Below, piece after piece: positions 53,715 to 62,500 of a stretch of 64,000 nt of DNA (positions are counted from its first letter, which is position 1; the number at the start of each line of letters is the position of its first letter). The notes beneath the pieces were generated by a model. The model did no database searches and was not told the DNA's origin. It saw only the letters and a program-made list of their open reading frames with translations. The position numbers and the translations under genes are program-made. The DNA is from a virus, in the IMG/VR virus record IMGVR_UViG_3300024308_000188, positions 62,001-126,000 of that record; one strand, written 5' to 3'.

Positions 53715-54401
53715 GTGGAAGAAACTAAAGGCGTGACACAAGAAATGAAATTGATCTCTGATCTTTCAGGTCAAGTGAGCAAATTGGAAACTCTTGTTAA
53801 TGATAAAAATGTCATTATTCAAAAACAAAGTAATGACCTTGCTATCAGTGGCAACAAAGTTTCGGTTCTACAAGAAATGTTATTCGCGGCAAACAATCGA
53901 TTAGTTGAAGAACTTACAATTCTTAAAACAACGCAACAACTTGCAATGAGTCTTACTGAACGAGTAAAAACTTTAGAATATGAGGCTAAGGTCAATGCAG
54001 AACAAAGCAAAAAAGATCTTGAACTTGCGCGAAGTCAAGCCAACGTAAGTTCACAGCAAGTTGTGCAAAGAGCTGAGCGTCAACGCGAAAGTGATGCGAT
54101 TAACGATTGGGTGTGCAATTTCTTTACCTCTTGTTTTACTGATGTTGATGCAACCAAACGTATTCGTGAATATGCGAATGGTAAGCGAACTTTGTGCTGG
54201 TTATTAAGCACGTTCTTTCTTTCTACCGATGAAACATTCAAAAGTTGCGGTATAAAAGAATCCGCTGAAAACTATGACAAGTCGCAAAAAGAATCTTTGA
54301 ATAATGCAGATACACGCATGTATATTTTGCGTACACACATTACATTGTACGCAAAGAAAGCACGACTGCTTATTCCAGCCAAGTCAGAAAGTAATCAATA
54401 G
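53715..54401 (+). CDS. Coiled-coil hypothetical protein
   Basis: 228 residues from GTG at 53715 (AGGAG, 8-base spacing). An upstream in-frame TTG overlaps the previous gene and is less likely. Residues ~10-130 are coiled coil, then a small globular domain. Followed by a terminator. Confidence 0.6.
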   Translation: MEETKGVTQEMKLISDLSGQVSKLETLVNDKNVIIQKQSNDLAISGNKVSVLQEMLFAANNRLVEELTILKTTQQLAMSLTERVKTLEYEAKVNAEQSKKDLELARSQANVSSQQVVQRAERQRESDAINDWVCNFFTSCFTDVDATKRIREYANGKRTLCWLLSTFFLSTDETFKSCGIKESAENYDKSQKESLNNADTRMYILRTHITLYAKKARLLIPAKSESNQ

Positions 54402-54408
54402 CAATGTT

Positions 54409-54438
54409 AAAGGCGGCCCTAAAAAGCTGCCTTTTTTA
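54409..54438 (+). terminator. Rho-independent terminator
   Basis: AAAGGC-GC, loop, GC-GCCTTTTTT. Ends the run of small genes before the sigma-like gene. Confidence 0.8.
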
Positions 54439-54457
54439 TTGCCTCTGCTTTTGTAAA

Positions 54458-54466
54458 ACTGTAAAT
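54458..54466 (+). promoter_or_regulatory. ACTGTAAAT motif, copy 7 (before sigma-like gene)
   Basis: AAAACTGTAAATACTAGGGTAAG, 34 bases before the GTG at 54501 and just after the terminator at 54409-54438. Confidence 0.65.
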
Positions 54467-54500
54467 ACTAGGGTAAGGGCTTAATGTTAAAGGATTCTAT

Positions 54501-55520
54501 GTGAGTAAAGAAAATTTAACAGGCGGTCAAATACAAGAAATAATGGACACGCTTTTATATAAAGCACTTGAACCAATAGTGATCCATACAAATGTCTTTG
54601 ACAGTCAACTTATCTATTTACTAACCGCTGTTATAAAAAACAAAAAACGAAAGTTTTGTGCTCTTGAAAGATCTCAGACCATAGACATTTTGGCACAAGC
54701 CATAGTTTGTCCTGACCGCATTCGTAAGTTCGAGCTGATCAAAAAACTTAAGATCGAAAGATCTTTTGTTCATGTTTTCATAAAGAAATTTTTAGCAGAA
54801 TACAAAGACGTATATATGGAACTTTATTTCCATTATATGAGCGAACCGAAGCGAAGAAATTTTTATCGGGATCGGATGGTTCCGTACAAAGCTCTTTTAG
54901 GTGCAGATAGTATACAAGATGTTTTTGTGGCTATCACCCAACCTTCTGAGTATCTGGCCTTATTCTACAAATATTTCAACAGTGTTGTTGAGCAGTATCA
55001 TAAGTTTTGTTATACACATGCAAAACATTTGATTGATACAAACACTGGAAATAACTACGACTACAAAGATGTGGTGCAAAACTTTTTGCGTAATGTTGTG
55101 GTAGCACTAAACAAATATGACAGCAGCAAAGGCGCTTTAACGTCATATATAAAGTATTGGATTCTCAACAGTCTTACTTGTGCAAGTTCTGAACATGAAT
55201 ATGGAATAGCTTATGTTATCCCACAGAACCACAAGAAAACTTTGAGTGGTGGTCATAGTTCAAATGTAAACTTTTCAACTTCAATGGACACCTTACTTTC
55301 TCAGGGTGAAGATGAAGATGGAAATTTACATGAATTACTTACGGCAGAAACAGAAGATCTTTCTGATGAACATGCTGTCGATCATGAACTAAGGCGATTA
55401 TATCTCATGGCAAAAAGAGCAGATCCTTTTGGATTGGCCAGACTTACGCTTGAGATACCAGAGGTATTTACTGAGGCAGAGCTAGAGTTAATGGAACGGC
55501 ATACTCTGTCTAAACTGTAA
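54501..55520 (+). CDS. Phage sigma-like factor (region 2 similarity)
   Basis: 339 residues from GTG at 54501 (AAAGGA, 7-base spacing). Residues ~165-250 (YHKFCYTHAKHL...DYKDVVQNFLRNVVVALNKYD, SKGALTSYIKYWILNSL) fit sigma70 region 2.1-2.4: a helix, 'D..Q....AL.KYD...G.L.SYI.YWI'. Region 4 is not obvious. It would direct host RNA polymerase to phage late or middle promoters. It ends AAA CTG TAA, part of motif copy 8. Confidence 0.6.
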   Translation: MSKENLTGGQIQEIMDTLLYKALEPIVIHTNVFDSQLIYLLTAVIKNKKRKFCALERSQTIDILAQAIVCPDRIRKFELIKKLKIERSFVHVFIKKFLAEYKDVYMELYFHYMSEPKRRNFYRDRMVPYKALLGADSIQDVFVAITQPSEYLALFYKYFNSVVEQYHKFCYTHAKHLIDTNTGNNYDYKDVVQNFLRNVVVALNKYDSSKGALTSYIKYWILNSLTCASSEHEYGIAYVIPQNHKKTLSGGHSSNVNFSTSMDTLLSQGEDEDGNLHELLTAETEDLSDEHAVDHELRRLYLMAKRADPFGLARLTLEIPEVFTEAELELMERHTLSKL

Positions 55521-55522
55521 AT
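55514..55522 (+). promoter_or_regulatory. ACTGTAAAT motif, copy 8 (before SSB-like gene)
   Basis: TAAACTGTAAATAATAAGATG overlaps the sigma-like stop and lies 38 bases before the ATG at 55561. Confidence 0.6.
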
Positions 55523-55560
55523 AATAAGATGAAGCTTCATACAATTCTCGGAGAAAAATA

Positions 55561-56592
55561 ATGGCAAGTGGTTTTGGTAGTATAGACCCAAAAGCAGGAA
55601 ACAGTAAGTACAAAGACGAGGCTCGAATTGACGAAGTATTGGGTATGCACAAATTTGTGTCCAATCAAGACTTTTCAGAATTTCGTTTTTTACAAACTCC
55701 TATCCTGCCGTTAAAACAGCACTGGATTAAAATCATTGCTGGTAAAGACAACAAAGAAATCAAGGTAAGTCGTTGGTGTATTGCATTTGATCCGACAGAC
55801 GAAAAAGTTCCACGCAAAGGTGTAACGTGTCCATATTGTTCACTGTCTCAAGGTGAAGATGGAGCTTGTCAAACCAGCGTTAAGTATTATGCGAACGCTA
55901 TTGTTCGTGACTTGCAAGCTGACATGCCTCGCGCTGCAATGAAACAAAAACTTTCGGCAGAAGAAAAGAAAACTGGATTTATTCAACAAGGCAGTAAAAC
56001 TTGGACACCTGTTCGAGTTCTTGCACTTCCTGGTTCTTTAGCTGAAAAAATTCAGAAGGCCGAAAAGCGCAATATCCATAAAAACAAGAAAACTGGTGAG
56101 AAAGAATCTTTCCCAATCACCCATCCTAAGTACGGTATTGATCTTGCAATCAACTTTGATAACGACAAAGCTGGCGGTGATAAATACAGCATTGACCGTG
56201 GTGAACTTAGTCCAATCACAGAAGAAGAATCAAAATACCTTGTTTGGTGTTTGGATGCTTCACTGGTAGAAAAGCTTGGCATTAAATCACAGGAAGAAGC
56301 CGACGAAGATTTCAAACGCATGAAAGTTGTTGGTGGTACTGACATCGATGACGAAGATGAAGAAGAGGATGAAGATTCTCTTGGCAGCAAGAAAAAATCC
56401 GGCAAGAAGCCACTTAAAAAGTCTGGTAAAAAATCTTCAAAATTCGATGAAGATGAAGATGACAAACCGACCAAGAAAAAGAAACCTGTCAAGAAAACTT
56501 CAAAGTTTGATGACGAAGATGACAAACCTGCTAAAAAGTCCGGCAAGAAGCCTGTTAAGAAAACAACTTCAAAACTGAAGAAAAAGAAATAG
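55561..56592 (+). CDS. Single-stranded-DNA-binding-like protein (gp32-like)
   Basis: 343 residues. The N-terminal ~230 residues are a beta-rich domain with C73, C90-x2-C93 and C103, consistent with the zinc-stabilised OB fold of phage gp32-type SSBs. Conserved basic/aromatic residues (KYYANAIVRDL) are also present. The C-terminus alternates Asp/Glu blocks with KKP and KKS blocks, like the acidic SSB tail but with added Lys. It lies between the sigma-like gene and recA. It would coat ssDNA and recruit replication proteins. Confidence 0.7.
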   Translation: MASGFGSIDPKAGNSKYKDEARIDEVLGMHKFVSNQDFSEFRFLQTPILPLKQHWIKIIAGKDNKEIKVSRWCIAFDPTDEKVPRKGVTCPYCSLSQGEDGACQTSVKYYANAIVRDLQADMPRAAMKQKLSAEEKKTGFIQQGSKTWTPVRVLALPGSLAEKIQKAEKRNIHKNKKTGEKESFPITHPKYGIDLAINFDNDKAGGDKYSIDRGELSPITEEESKYLVWCLDASLVEKLGIKSQEEADEDFKRMKVVGGTDIDDEDEEEDEDSLGSKKKSGKKPLKKSGKKSSKFDEDEDDKPTKKKKPVKKTSKFDDEDDKPAKKSGKKPVKKTTSKLKKKK

Positions 56593-56635
56593 TTGTTTGA
56601 CTATTAAATTTAGTTAACTGCATTTTGTTTTAATG

Positions 56636-56657
56636 AGCGGCCAGTTTATTGGCCGCT
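56636..56657 (+). repeat. AGCGGCCA hairpin before recA
   Basis: AGCGGCCA and TGGCCGCT (8 bp) around GTTTAT. Not followed by a T tract. Related to the palindrome at 13603-13622. Confidence 0.6.
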
Positions 56658-56673
56658 AACTTGGATTCTTAAA

Positions 56674-59556
56674 ATGGCTAAAAAGAAAAAGTTAGACATT
56701 GATGACGACGTTGTTGTAGAAGAACCAAAGAAAAAGGGTAAATCAAAAGGCAAGTCTGCTAAAGAAATTGTAGACTCTGCTATTGAAGATGCTCGCGGTT
56801 ATTCTCCAGCTGACGACATTGATGATTTGCTTGATAGTGTTGAAAAGAAATATGGCCTTTCCAGCAGTTTGGTTGACCGTGATGAAAAAAGATTATCCAC
56901 AGGGCTGTTGGCTCTTGATCTATTGCTTAACGGCGGTATTGTTGGTGGCGGTTGGTACACTATTTATGGCGGTGAGCAAAGCTGTAAATCGACATTAACA
57001 ATGACTCTTCTCTGCATGATTCAGAATGCTATTGATGAATTAAACAGAAAAATTGCTGCCAGTATTTTTGATTACGAAGGATCTACTGATATTGAATATA
57101 TTGGTAACATGATGGAAGCACTTGGATTAAAATCTGATGCTACTACAATATTCGGAATCAAAGATGACGACACTGGTTCTTGGTTGATTAAACCAAAAAT
57201 TCGTTATTACATGCCTGATGTTGGTGAAGATTTTTATCGTTACCAAGCAAAACTTCGTCGCGCACTTCCTGATGTACAAAAAATCGGTGACAAGTATTGG
57301 TATGTTTACGAACATACTCAAGAAAATAAGAAAAAGTTTGCTGGAAAATACGATGTTAAGTATTTGACTAAAACAAATAAAATTCGTATTCCTGCTCCAG
57401 ATGGCTTTATGCAAGCAGTATCAATCGTTGATAGTTATCCGGCCATGTTGCCTGAAGGCTTAGATGATGATGATCGTAATGAAGCTATGGCAGAACAAGC
57501 ACGTATGCACGCTGCTGGTATTAAAAAAGTACGAAGCGGTATGCGTAAAAAACGTATGACTGTTTTTGGTGTAAACCAATTACGTTTACGTCCTGCTGTT
57601 ATGCACGGTAATCCTGAGTATGAGCCTTCCGGGGAAGCGCTCAAATTTTTCTGTATGACTGGAGATACTTTCATTCATTCAGAGAAAGGTATGCTAACTG
57701 CCTTTGAATATTATCAAGAATGCAGCAAAGCTAAAAAGCTTCCAAAACTTCTTGGTTATCAAGGCATCGAACGTCCTACAATATTCGACACTACTGGTCG
57801 TAGTTCTATACTTGAGTTAAAAACTGAATACGGATTTTCAATAGCTGGAAAGCCAAGTCATCGAACAATGATGATTAAGTCTGGCGGCTGGAAATACGAC
57901 TGGAAGAAATTGAATCAAGTTGTAGGCGCTACAGATTATTATGTTCCAGTGAAAGTTGGCTCTGATGTTTGGGCTAAAAATCCTGCAACATTTGATTATG
58001 AGCATTATTCAAAACAGAGTAATGAGCAACAAGTAGTTAGCATTCCAAATGTTCTCACACAAGATCTTGCATTCGTTCTTGGAGCTTTATCTGGTGATGG
58101 ACACGTTACTGGTGAAAACGGTCTTGTTCAGTTTATTTCTGGTGATGTAGATTTCTTTGCTGAGTATTGTGATCGTATCTACGATGTGTTTGGAATTGAA
58201 CCTACTATTAAGACTATAGGTAACGCACAAGAGGCTCGAATTTATTCGACTGAGGTTGCGGGATTCCTTTCATATCTAGGTGCTACTGGTTATTCTCGAA
58301 GCAAAGAAGTTCCACGTTGCATTCGTATTTCACCTAAGAAATTCTTTGTTGAATTCTTACGTGGATATTTGAATGCAGATGGAAATGTTTCTTCAAAAGA
58401 AGTAAGTGCTAATAGTAATTCAAAAGCCTTACTTAATGTAATACAACAGCTTTGCTTGAATGCCGGAATTATTACAAAGCTTTCAATGAGCGAAACTAAG
58501 TATCATAAAGAGTCTAAGTTGAATGAACTGCATCGCATTAGCTTTGTTTCTTCATCAGTGAACGACTTGAACTTAATGATGTCTGAGTTCGGCGGCTTAT
58601 GTGAACGCAAACAGAAGCTGTTAGATGACACTATTACCAAAGTAAATAATGGTAATCAGTTTTATAACATTGATGTATTGCCATTTGATTTGATTAGCTA
58701 TGATTCTGTCCGTAGTGACTTTAAACTTAAGTCACATATTGAATCTGCAAAAGGCAGACGCAAACTATATCGTTTGTCTGACTTCGATTCATCTTGGGTA
58801 GATGAAGCAAATCAGATCATTGCTTCTTGTCGTACAGAACAAGAACGTAGTCGGAATAGTCGGATATTAGCTGACTTGATTGAGTTCTTGAACTATACAA
58901 CAAAAAACAATTTGCTTTGGACTAAAGTTGTCGATGTTGATCGTAACCGATCTGAAGAAATGACTTACGATGCAAACATGCCAGACACCCATACAATTAT
59001 CACTAACGGAATTGTTAGCCATAACTCCGATGTGAGGATAAAATCTACTTCTCGTGGATCTGCTCCATACGGTTTTGTTCTTGACAAAGGCATCATGGAA
59101 GAAAATTCTGTGACTGTTGAAGGCGGTAAAGATATTTATCGTTTCATCTGTTTGCGTACTGTCAAAAACAAACTCGGTGGTATTCCTAACCGTGAAGTTT
59201 GGGCGCGTGTTTGGGTTACTGATGGTGATGGTCGTGCTCGTGGATTCGATCCAGTTTTTGATACCTTCGAGTATTTAAAGCAACTTGGTTATGTTGATGG
59301 AACACGGAACAATCTAAAGTTCCATCCAGATGTTCCACTGCATGGTGCTAAAAAATTAAGCTTTGAAGATTTCAAAGTTCTTGTTCTTGGTAGTAAAAAA
59401 CAAATCACCGAAGTTTGTGAGCGAGTTGGTTTGAAGAAAGCTGGAAACATTCGTACATGGTGTTCTAAACATTGTGCAAGTGGAAAAGGCCCGAAACGCT
59501 ACAAAGATCAAATCGTCAAACGCAGTAAAGAAAAAATCGATACTGATGACGAATAA
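56674..59556 (+). CDS. RecA/UvsX-like recombinase precursor with intein
   Basis: 960 residues; 502 after intein removal. Walker A-like GGEQSCKST (99-107) has Cys where RecA has Gly before the Lys. FDYEGSTDIEY is the Walker B neighbourhood, and GVNQLRLRP is the RecA 'NQ' loop. The extein junction (GEALKFF / SDVRIKSTSRG) is the RecA ALKFY-S-R motif. Residues ~150-300 hold a large insertion. The N-terminus is Lys/Asp-rich, and the C-terminus (~850-960) is an added Lys-rich domain. It drives homologous strand exchange in phage replication. Confidence 0.88.
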   Translation: MAKKKKLDIDDDVVVEEPKKKGKSKGKSAKEIVDSAIEDARGYSPADDIDDLLDSVEKKYGLSSSLVDRDEKRLSTGLLALDLLLNGGIVGGGWYTIYGGEQSCKSTLTMTLLCMIQNAIDELNRKIAASIFDYEGSTDIEYIGNMMEALGLKSDATTIFGIKDDDTGSWLIKPKIRYYMPDVGEDFYRYQAKLRRALPDVQKIGDKYWYVYEHTQENKKKFAGKYDVKYLTKTNKIRIPAPDGFMQAVSIVDSYPAMLPEGLDDDDRNEAMAEQARMHAAGIKKVRSGMRKKRMTVFGVNQLRLRPAVMHGNPEYEPSGEALKFFCMTGDTFIHSEKGMLTAFEYYQECSKAKKLPKLLGYQGIERPTIFDTTGRSSILELKTEYGFSIAGKPSHRTMMIKSGGWKYDWKKLNQVVGATDYYVPVKVGSDVWAKNPATFDYEHYSKQSNEQQVVSIPNVLTQDLAFVLGALSGDGHVTGENGLVQFISGDVDFFAEYCDRIYDVFGIEPTIKTIGNAQEARIYSTEVAGFLSYLGATGYSRSKEVPRCIRISPKKFFVEFLRGYLNADGNVSSKEVSANSNSKALLNVIQQLCLNAGIITKLSMSETKYHKESKLNELHRISFVSSSVNDLNLMMSEFGGLCERKQKLLDDTITKVNNGNQFYNIDVLPFDLISYDSVRSDFKLKSHIESAKGRRKLYRLSDFDSSWVDEANQIIASCRTEQERSRNSRILADLIEFLNYTTKNNLLWTKVVDVDRNRSEEMTYDANMPDTHTIITNGIVSHNSDVRIKSTSRGSAPYGFVLDKGIMEENSVTVEGGKDIYRFICLRTVKNKLGGIPNREVWARVWVTDGDGRARGFDPVFDTFEYLKQLGYVDGTRNNLKFHPDVPLHGAKKLSFEDFKVLVLGSKKQITEVCERVGLKKAGNIRTWCSKHCASGKGPKRYKDQIVKRSKEKIDTDDE
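57652..59025 (+). mobile_element. Intein with LAGLIDADG homing endonuclease in recA
   Basis: 458 residues (C327-N784 of the precursor). It starts CMTGDTF (block A) with block B around GKPSHRTM (H396), LAGLIDADG motifs LGALSGDGH (469-477) and LRGYLNADG (562-570), and C-terminal TIITNGIVSHN ending His-Asn with Ser as the next residue. All splice residues (Cys1, His-Asn, Ser+1) are intact, so it should be active. Removal restores an unbroken RecA motif. Confidence 0.9.
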
Positions 59557-59559
59557 AAA

Positions 59560-59580
59560 TAGGCGGTTAACAGCCGCCTA
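59560..59580 (+). repeat. TAGGCGG hairpin after recA
   Basis: TAGGCGG, loop TTAACAG, CCGCCTA. No T tract, so possibly a weak terminator or RNA stabiliser. Confidence 0.6.
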
Positions 59581-59608
59581 TCCTAACAAATCGACTTGGA
59601 GATTTATT

Positions 59609-60340
59609 ATGTCCTACGAAAACACATCGTTTGCTTTTAGCAAAGCACTTGCTTTGGAAAGTGCTGATCGTGAAAATTTCTCACACGATAAACAAGTTTA
59701 TGAATTTACTTCAGATCAACTTGTTAATTATGCTGCAATAGTTGCATACAAAACCTTTCATAATGTGAAAGGTGGCGCTGAAATGGATGCAGAATCAGAT
59801 CCAATTACAGTTAATGACAAACCTGCTAAAGAAGTTTGGGCCAGTCATTACTATTCTGCACATTCTCCAGCGACACAATTTCCAAAACTTTTACCCAACT
59901 CAAATGGAACCTTTTCCTTGCAATCTGAAGGTACTCCACTTTCATTAGGTGAAGTAGTTTACAATGCTTATTGTGATGCAACAAACTGGAAGTCAGTTTA
60001 CTCTGGTGCTGATTTACCTGAATACAATCTTCAACGTCCTGAAGTTATTGCTGCGTGGGAAGCTGGTGCAATGGCACTGTTGAAAATGTTTTCAAATCTT
60101 CCTGTTCCTCCATCTACTTCTGTTGGTGGATCTGAAGGCCCAATTGGATCAGACGGTTGTTGCGGTGGCCCTCTTGGTGAAAGCGGCCCTGATGGTTACG
60201 ATCCAACAGCGGATCAAGTTGAAACAAAAGAATCTGTTGCAATTGATTCTTCTCAAGTAGGTTCTGTTGAAAACGCTTTAGGTCTTTCTTCAGAATCTGA
60301 CGAATCAGCTGGCGACGAAACTTACGCGCTGAAAGCTTAA
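59609..60340 (+). CDS. Hypothetical protein
   Basis: 243 residues from the ATG at 59609 (GGAG, 7-base spacing); a longer frame from 59474 overlaps recA and is rejected. Alpha/beta N-terminus, then a Gly/Pro/Ser-rich linker (SEGPIGSDGCCGGPLGESGP) and an acidic tail. No family recognised. Confidence 0.65.
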   Translation: MSYENTSFAFSKALALESADRENFSHDKQVYEFTSDQLVNYAAIVAYKTFHNVKGGAEMDAESDPITVNDKPAKEVWASHYYSAHSPATQFPKLLPNSNGTFSLQSEGTPLSLGEVVYNAYCDATNWKSVYSGADLPEYNLQRPEVIAAWEAGAMALLKMFSNLPVPPSTSVGGSEGPIGSDGCCGGPLGESGPDGYDPTADQVETKESVAIDSSQVGSVENALGLSSESDESAGDETYALKA

Positions 60341-60350
60341 GGAATTTGAA

Positions 60351-61139
60351 ATGCGTACAGAATTAATTTTAGGTACTTTAGATCCTAAGTTCGATGCTTA
60401 CCTTGATGAACACATGGCAGAGCATTCTGAAAACTTAGATCCTCGTTTGCCAAACTCTATCATTGTTACACAACACGCTGCTTCGTTTGCCGAACTTTTT
60501 AACCCGCTTTATTTATTTGGCGCTTCACGTGAATTGCTGGATGATACAGAAGATCGTTTCACTCCAATTAAGCACAGACACTTTATTCCATATATTCCTG
60601 TTGTACATGACGGAAAATTTGCTTTGTACGCACGTACACCAAAAGGAACTGAAGGTCAACTTCACGGCAAATTAAGTATTGGCTTTGGTGGCCATATTGA
60701 AATGGCTGAGTGTGCGTATTTTGGCGCTACAGTTAATGTTGATCGCCATGAATACAAAAAAGATTCTTTGGATCTTCCTTCTACTCTTGTGAGCAGTACG
60801 CTACGTGAACTTGACGAAGAGTTTGGAATAGATCAACACAACATTGTAGGTTATTCTGAAACCTTGGATCACGATACTTATATGGAGCGCACTTATGGTA
60901 CTCGTTTGCATACCATAATTACAAGTCGTGCTGTTCCAGTTGATTGTCGTCATCTTGCACTTGTTTATGTTGTTGAGGTTAAGGATGCCGATGTTCTTGA
61001 AATTGAAGAACAGTTAAACTTCCTTGGCTGGTTTACTCGTGAAGAACTTAACGAGAAATATTTTGACCAGCTTGAAATGTGGTCTAAAGCTTTAGTGGCC
61101 TGTGAAAATCTTTTGAATTTCCCTCGCCTTTTAGTTTAG
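60351..61139 (+). CDS. Nudix hydrolase-like protein
   Basis: 262 residues. SIGFGGHIE and TLRELDEEFGI are the two halves of a Nudix box (Gx5E...REUxEExGU) separated by ~35 inserted residues, a layout seen in phage MutT-type phosphoesterases. A beta-strand core precedes it. It would hydrolyse a nucleoside diphosphate linked to another moiety (such as an oxidised or modified dNTP, or NAD-type cofactor). Substrate unknown. Confidence 0.75.
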   Translation: MRTELILGTLDPKFDAYLDEHMAEHSENLDPRLPNSIIVTQHAASFAELFNPLYLFGASRELLDDTEDRFTPIKHRHFIPYIPVVHDGKFALYARTPKGTEGQLHGKLSIGFGGHIEMAECAYFGATVNVDRHEYKKDSLDLPSTLVSSTLRELDEEFGIDQHNIVGYSETLDHDTYMERTYGTRLHTIITSRAVPVDCRHLALVYVVEVKDADVLEIEEQLNFLGWFTREELNEKYFDQLEMWSKALVACENLLNFPRLLV

Positions 61140-61140
61140 T

Positions 61141-61200
61141 GTTGTCGTAGGTAAATCGGACGTCCCAACCGGAACAAGGAGAGTTCCACCTTTATTATAG
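61141..61200 (+). ncRNA. Intergenic hairpin element
   Basis: GGAAC (61171-61175) pairs with GTTCC (61183-61187); the loop contains AAGGAG. Outer AGGT/ACCT pairing is weak. Lies before the gene at 61211. Confidence 0.35.
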
Positions 61201-61210
61201 GAATCTTAAA

Positions 61211-61552
61211 ATGTTGCAACAATTATCTGTTCAAATTGATCGTGCCTCTTTAAATGCAAAGCTGGTGTTGGCTCGTAAACAAGTTTCTGATCTCATTACT
61301 TTTGCCGAAGATCATTTTGATCTTAGTTACGATTCTACTATTTCAAATGTTAAAACACGTTTGAAAGAAAGTACGGCAAACTTAAAACTGGATCAATTGG
61401 TCGGCTACATTGAAGAGTTGATCCAGCACCGCGATAACATTCTTATCTGCATAGACGAGCGCTCAGAGGAAACTGTAAATCGTATATCAAAGCTGGATAG
61501 TTTGTTAGATAATTTCGGATTACCAAAACTGTCGGCTAAAAAGTCATCTTAA
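61211..61552 (+). CDS. Small helical hypothetical protein
   Basis: 113 residues, helical, preceded by AGGAATCTTAAA. No recognised motif. A copy of ACTGTAAAT (61472-61480) lies inside the coding sequence, upstream of the cloverleaf element. Confidence 0.6.
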   Translation: MLQQLSVQIDRASLNAKLVLARKQVSDLITFAEDHFDLSYDSTISNVKTRLKESTANLKLDQLVGYIEELIQHRDNILICIDERSEETVNRISKLDSLLDNFGLPKLSAKKSS

Positions 61553-61688
61553 AAGTTTTGCTGGTGCGGAAATGTTAGGTAATTTAAACATAACTTACTC
61601 AGTTTGTTATTACACTCACAAGGCTTTTGGTTTAGGGGTGAAAGTAGAACATTAAACCTGAACTTCTAGCTTTCCGCACCAGCACTTT
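61552..61688 (+). ncRNA. Candidate cloverleaf RNA (13-bp closing stem)
   Basis: GCTGGTGCGGAAA (61560-61572) pairs perfectly with TTTCCGCACCAGC (61671-61683); AAAGT (61552-61556) and ACTTT (61684-61688) extend it past a 3-base bulge. Inside are three arms: GTAAT-AACA...TGTT-ATTAC (61579-61613), CACTC/GGGTG (~61613-61640) and TAGAA/TTCTA (61645-61668). Too large for tRNA; no ORF. No known family recognised. Confidence 0.55.
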
Positions 61689-61704
61689 ATTAAGGTACAC
61701 TCAA

Positions 61705-62127
61705 ATGAAACCTATAGTTTTAGTAAATAGTAAAAAGTTTTTAGAACAACTTGGTGACGTAAGTGCCAGTTTAAAAGTCAACAAAAATATTTTTACTCAC
61801 CATGTTCCATCTGATCCAACAAAAGATTTTATTTTGTTGGTTCCACAGAATTATTCATTTCTTACCGTGCAGGCTCACAGTATCAGTGGAGCAACAGATA
61901 TTTTCTACACAGCTTCTGATATAAAACTTGCAAATATTCCTGATCTTCCGGCTGATGGAGGAATACAGGAAAAATTTATTACAGCCGATTGGATGTTATC
62001 TGATCTGCTTACCGGAATTCCAGCTGGTGAAACTAAAATGGAATCCATTGAACATCTTGTAACAGCAGTTAAGATAGTCACAACTGGCGAAGCCCGTATA
62101 GTTCTGTCTATCAAAGACAGTATATAA
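61705..62127 (+). CDS. Small hypothetical protein
   Basis: 140 residues, alpha/beta, no motif (starts MKPIVLVNSKKFLEQLGDVS). AAGG lies 9 bases upstream of the ATG. Follows the cloverleaf element directly. Confidence 0.6.
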   Translation: MKPIVLVNSKKFLEQLGDVSASLKVNKNIFTHHVPSDPTKDFILLVPQNYSFLTVQAHSISGATDIFYTASDIKLANIPDLPADGGIQEKFITADWMLSDLLTGIPAGETKMESIEHLVTAVKIVTTGEARIVLSIKDSI

Positions 62128-62500
62128 ATTTCCCTGACCTGCCAAACTTTGCATGTATTTGTTTGGCAACTAAACTCAGGAACTGGATTGTGTCTGCGCT
62201 ACATCCTTTCCGATAGTTTGTGTAAGAATTTCTTACGGTCTTTTTTATTTCGGCACTCTAGCGTCCTCTAAGTGCTGTTTCTGGTCGCAAGACTGGTTTT
62301 ACAAAACAAGCTTATTCGTTTGCATCGACATGCGAGATACGTGAGTAGCTGTCATGAGAAATTCTTTGTTTTGTATTAGCGCCACCGAATCTGATTGGCG
62401 ATCTGATCACGTTTATCAAAGCATATAAGATAGATGGTTATAGTGTAATGCTTTCCACTAGAAGCTGTTTGTTGAAATTGCTTTTCAGTGACTTTCCATG

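Noticed and set aside
56052-56546. 164-residue Ser-rich minus-strand frame
   Set aside because: Antisense of the Asp/Lys-rich tail of the SSB-like gene.
59474-59608. Longer start for the gene after recA
   Set aside because: Overlaps recA and the hairpin at 59560-59580; ATG 59609 has GGAG.
61472-61480. ACTGTAAAT inside the 61211-61552 gene as a certain promoter
   Set aside because: It lies in coding sequence and could be chance, though it points toward the cloverleaf element.
61552-61688. tRNA or tmRNA
   Set aside because: The closing stem is 13 bp, arms do not fit tRNA sizes, and no CCA or TPsiC sequence is present.
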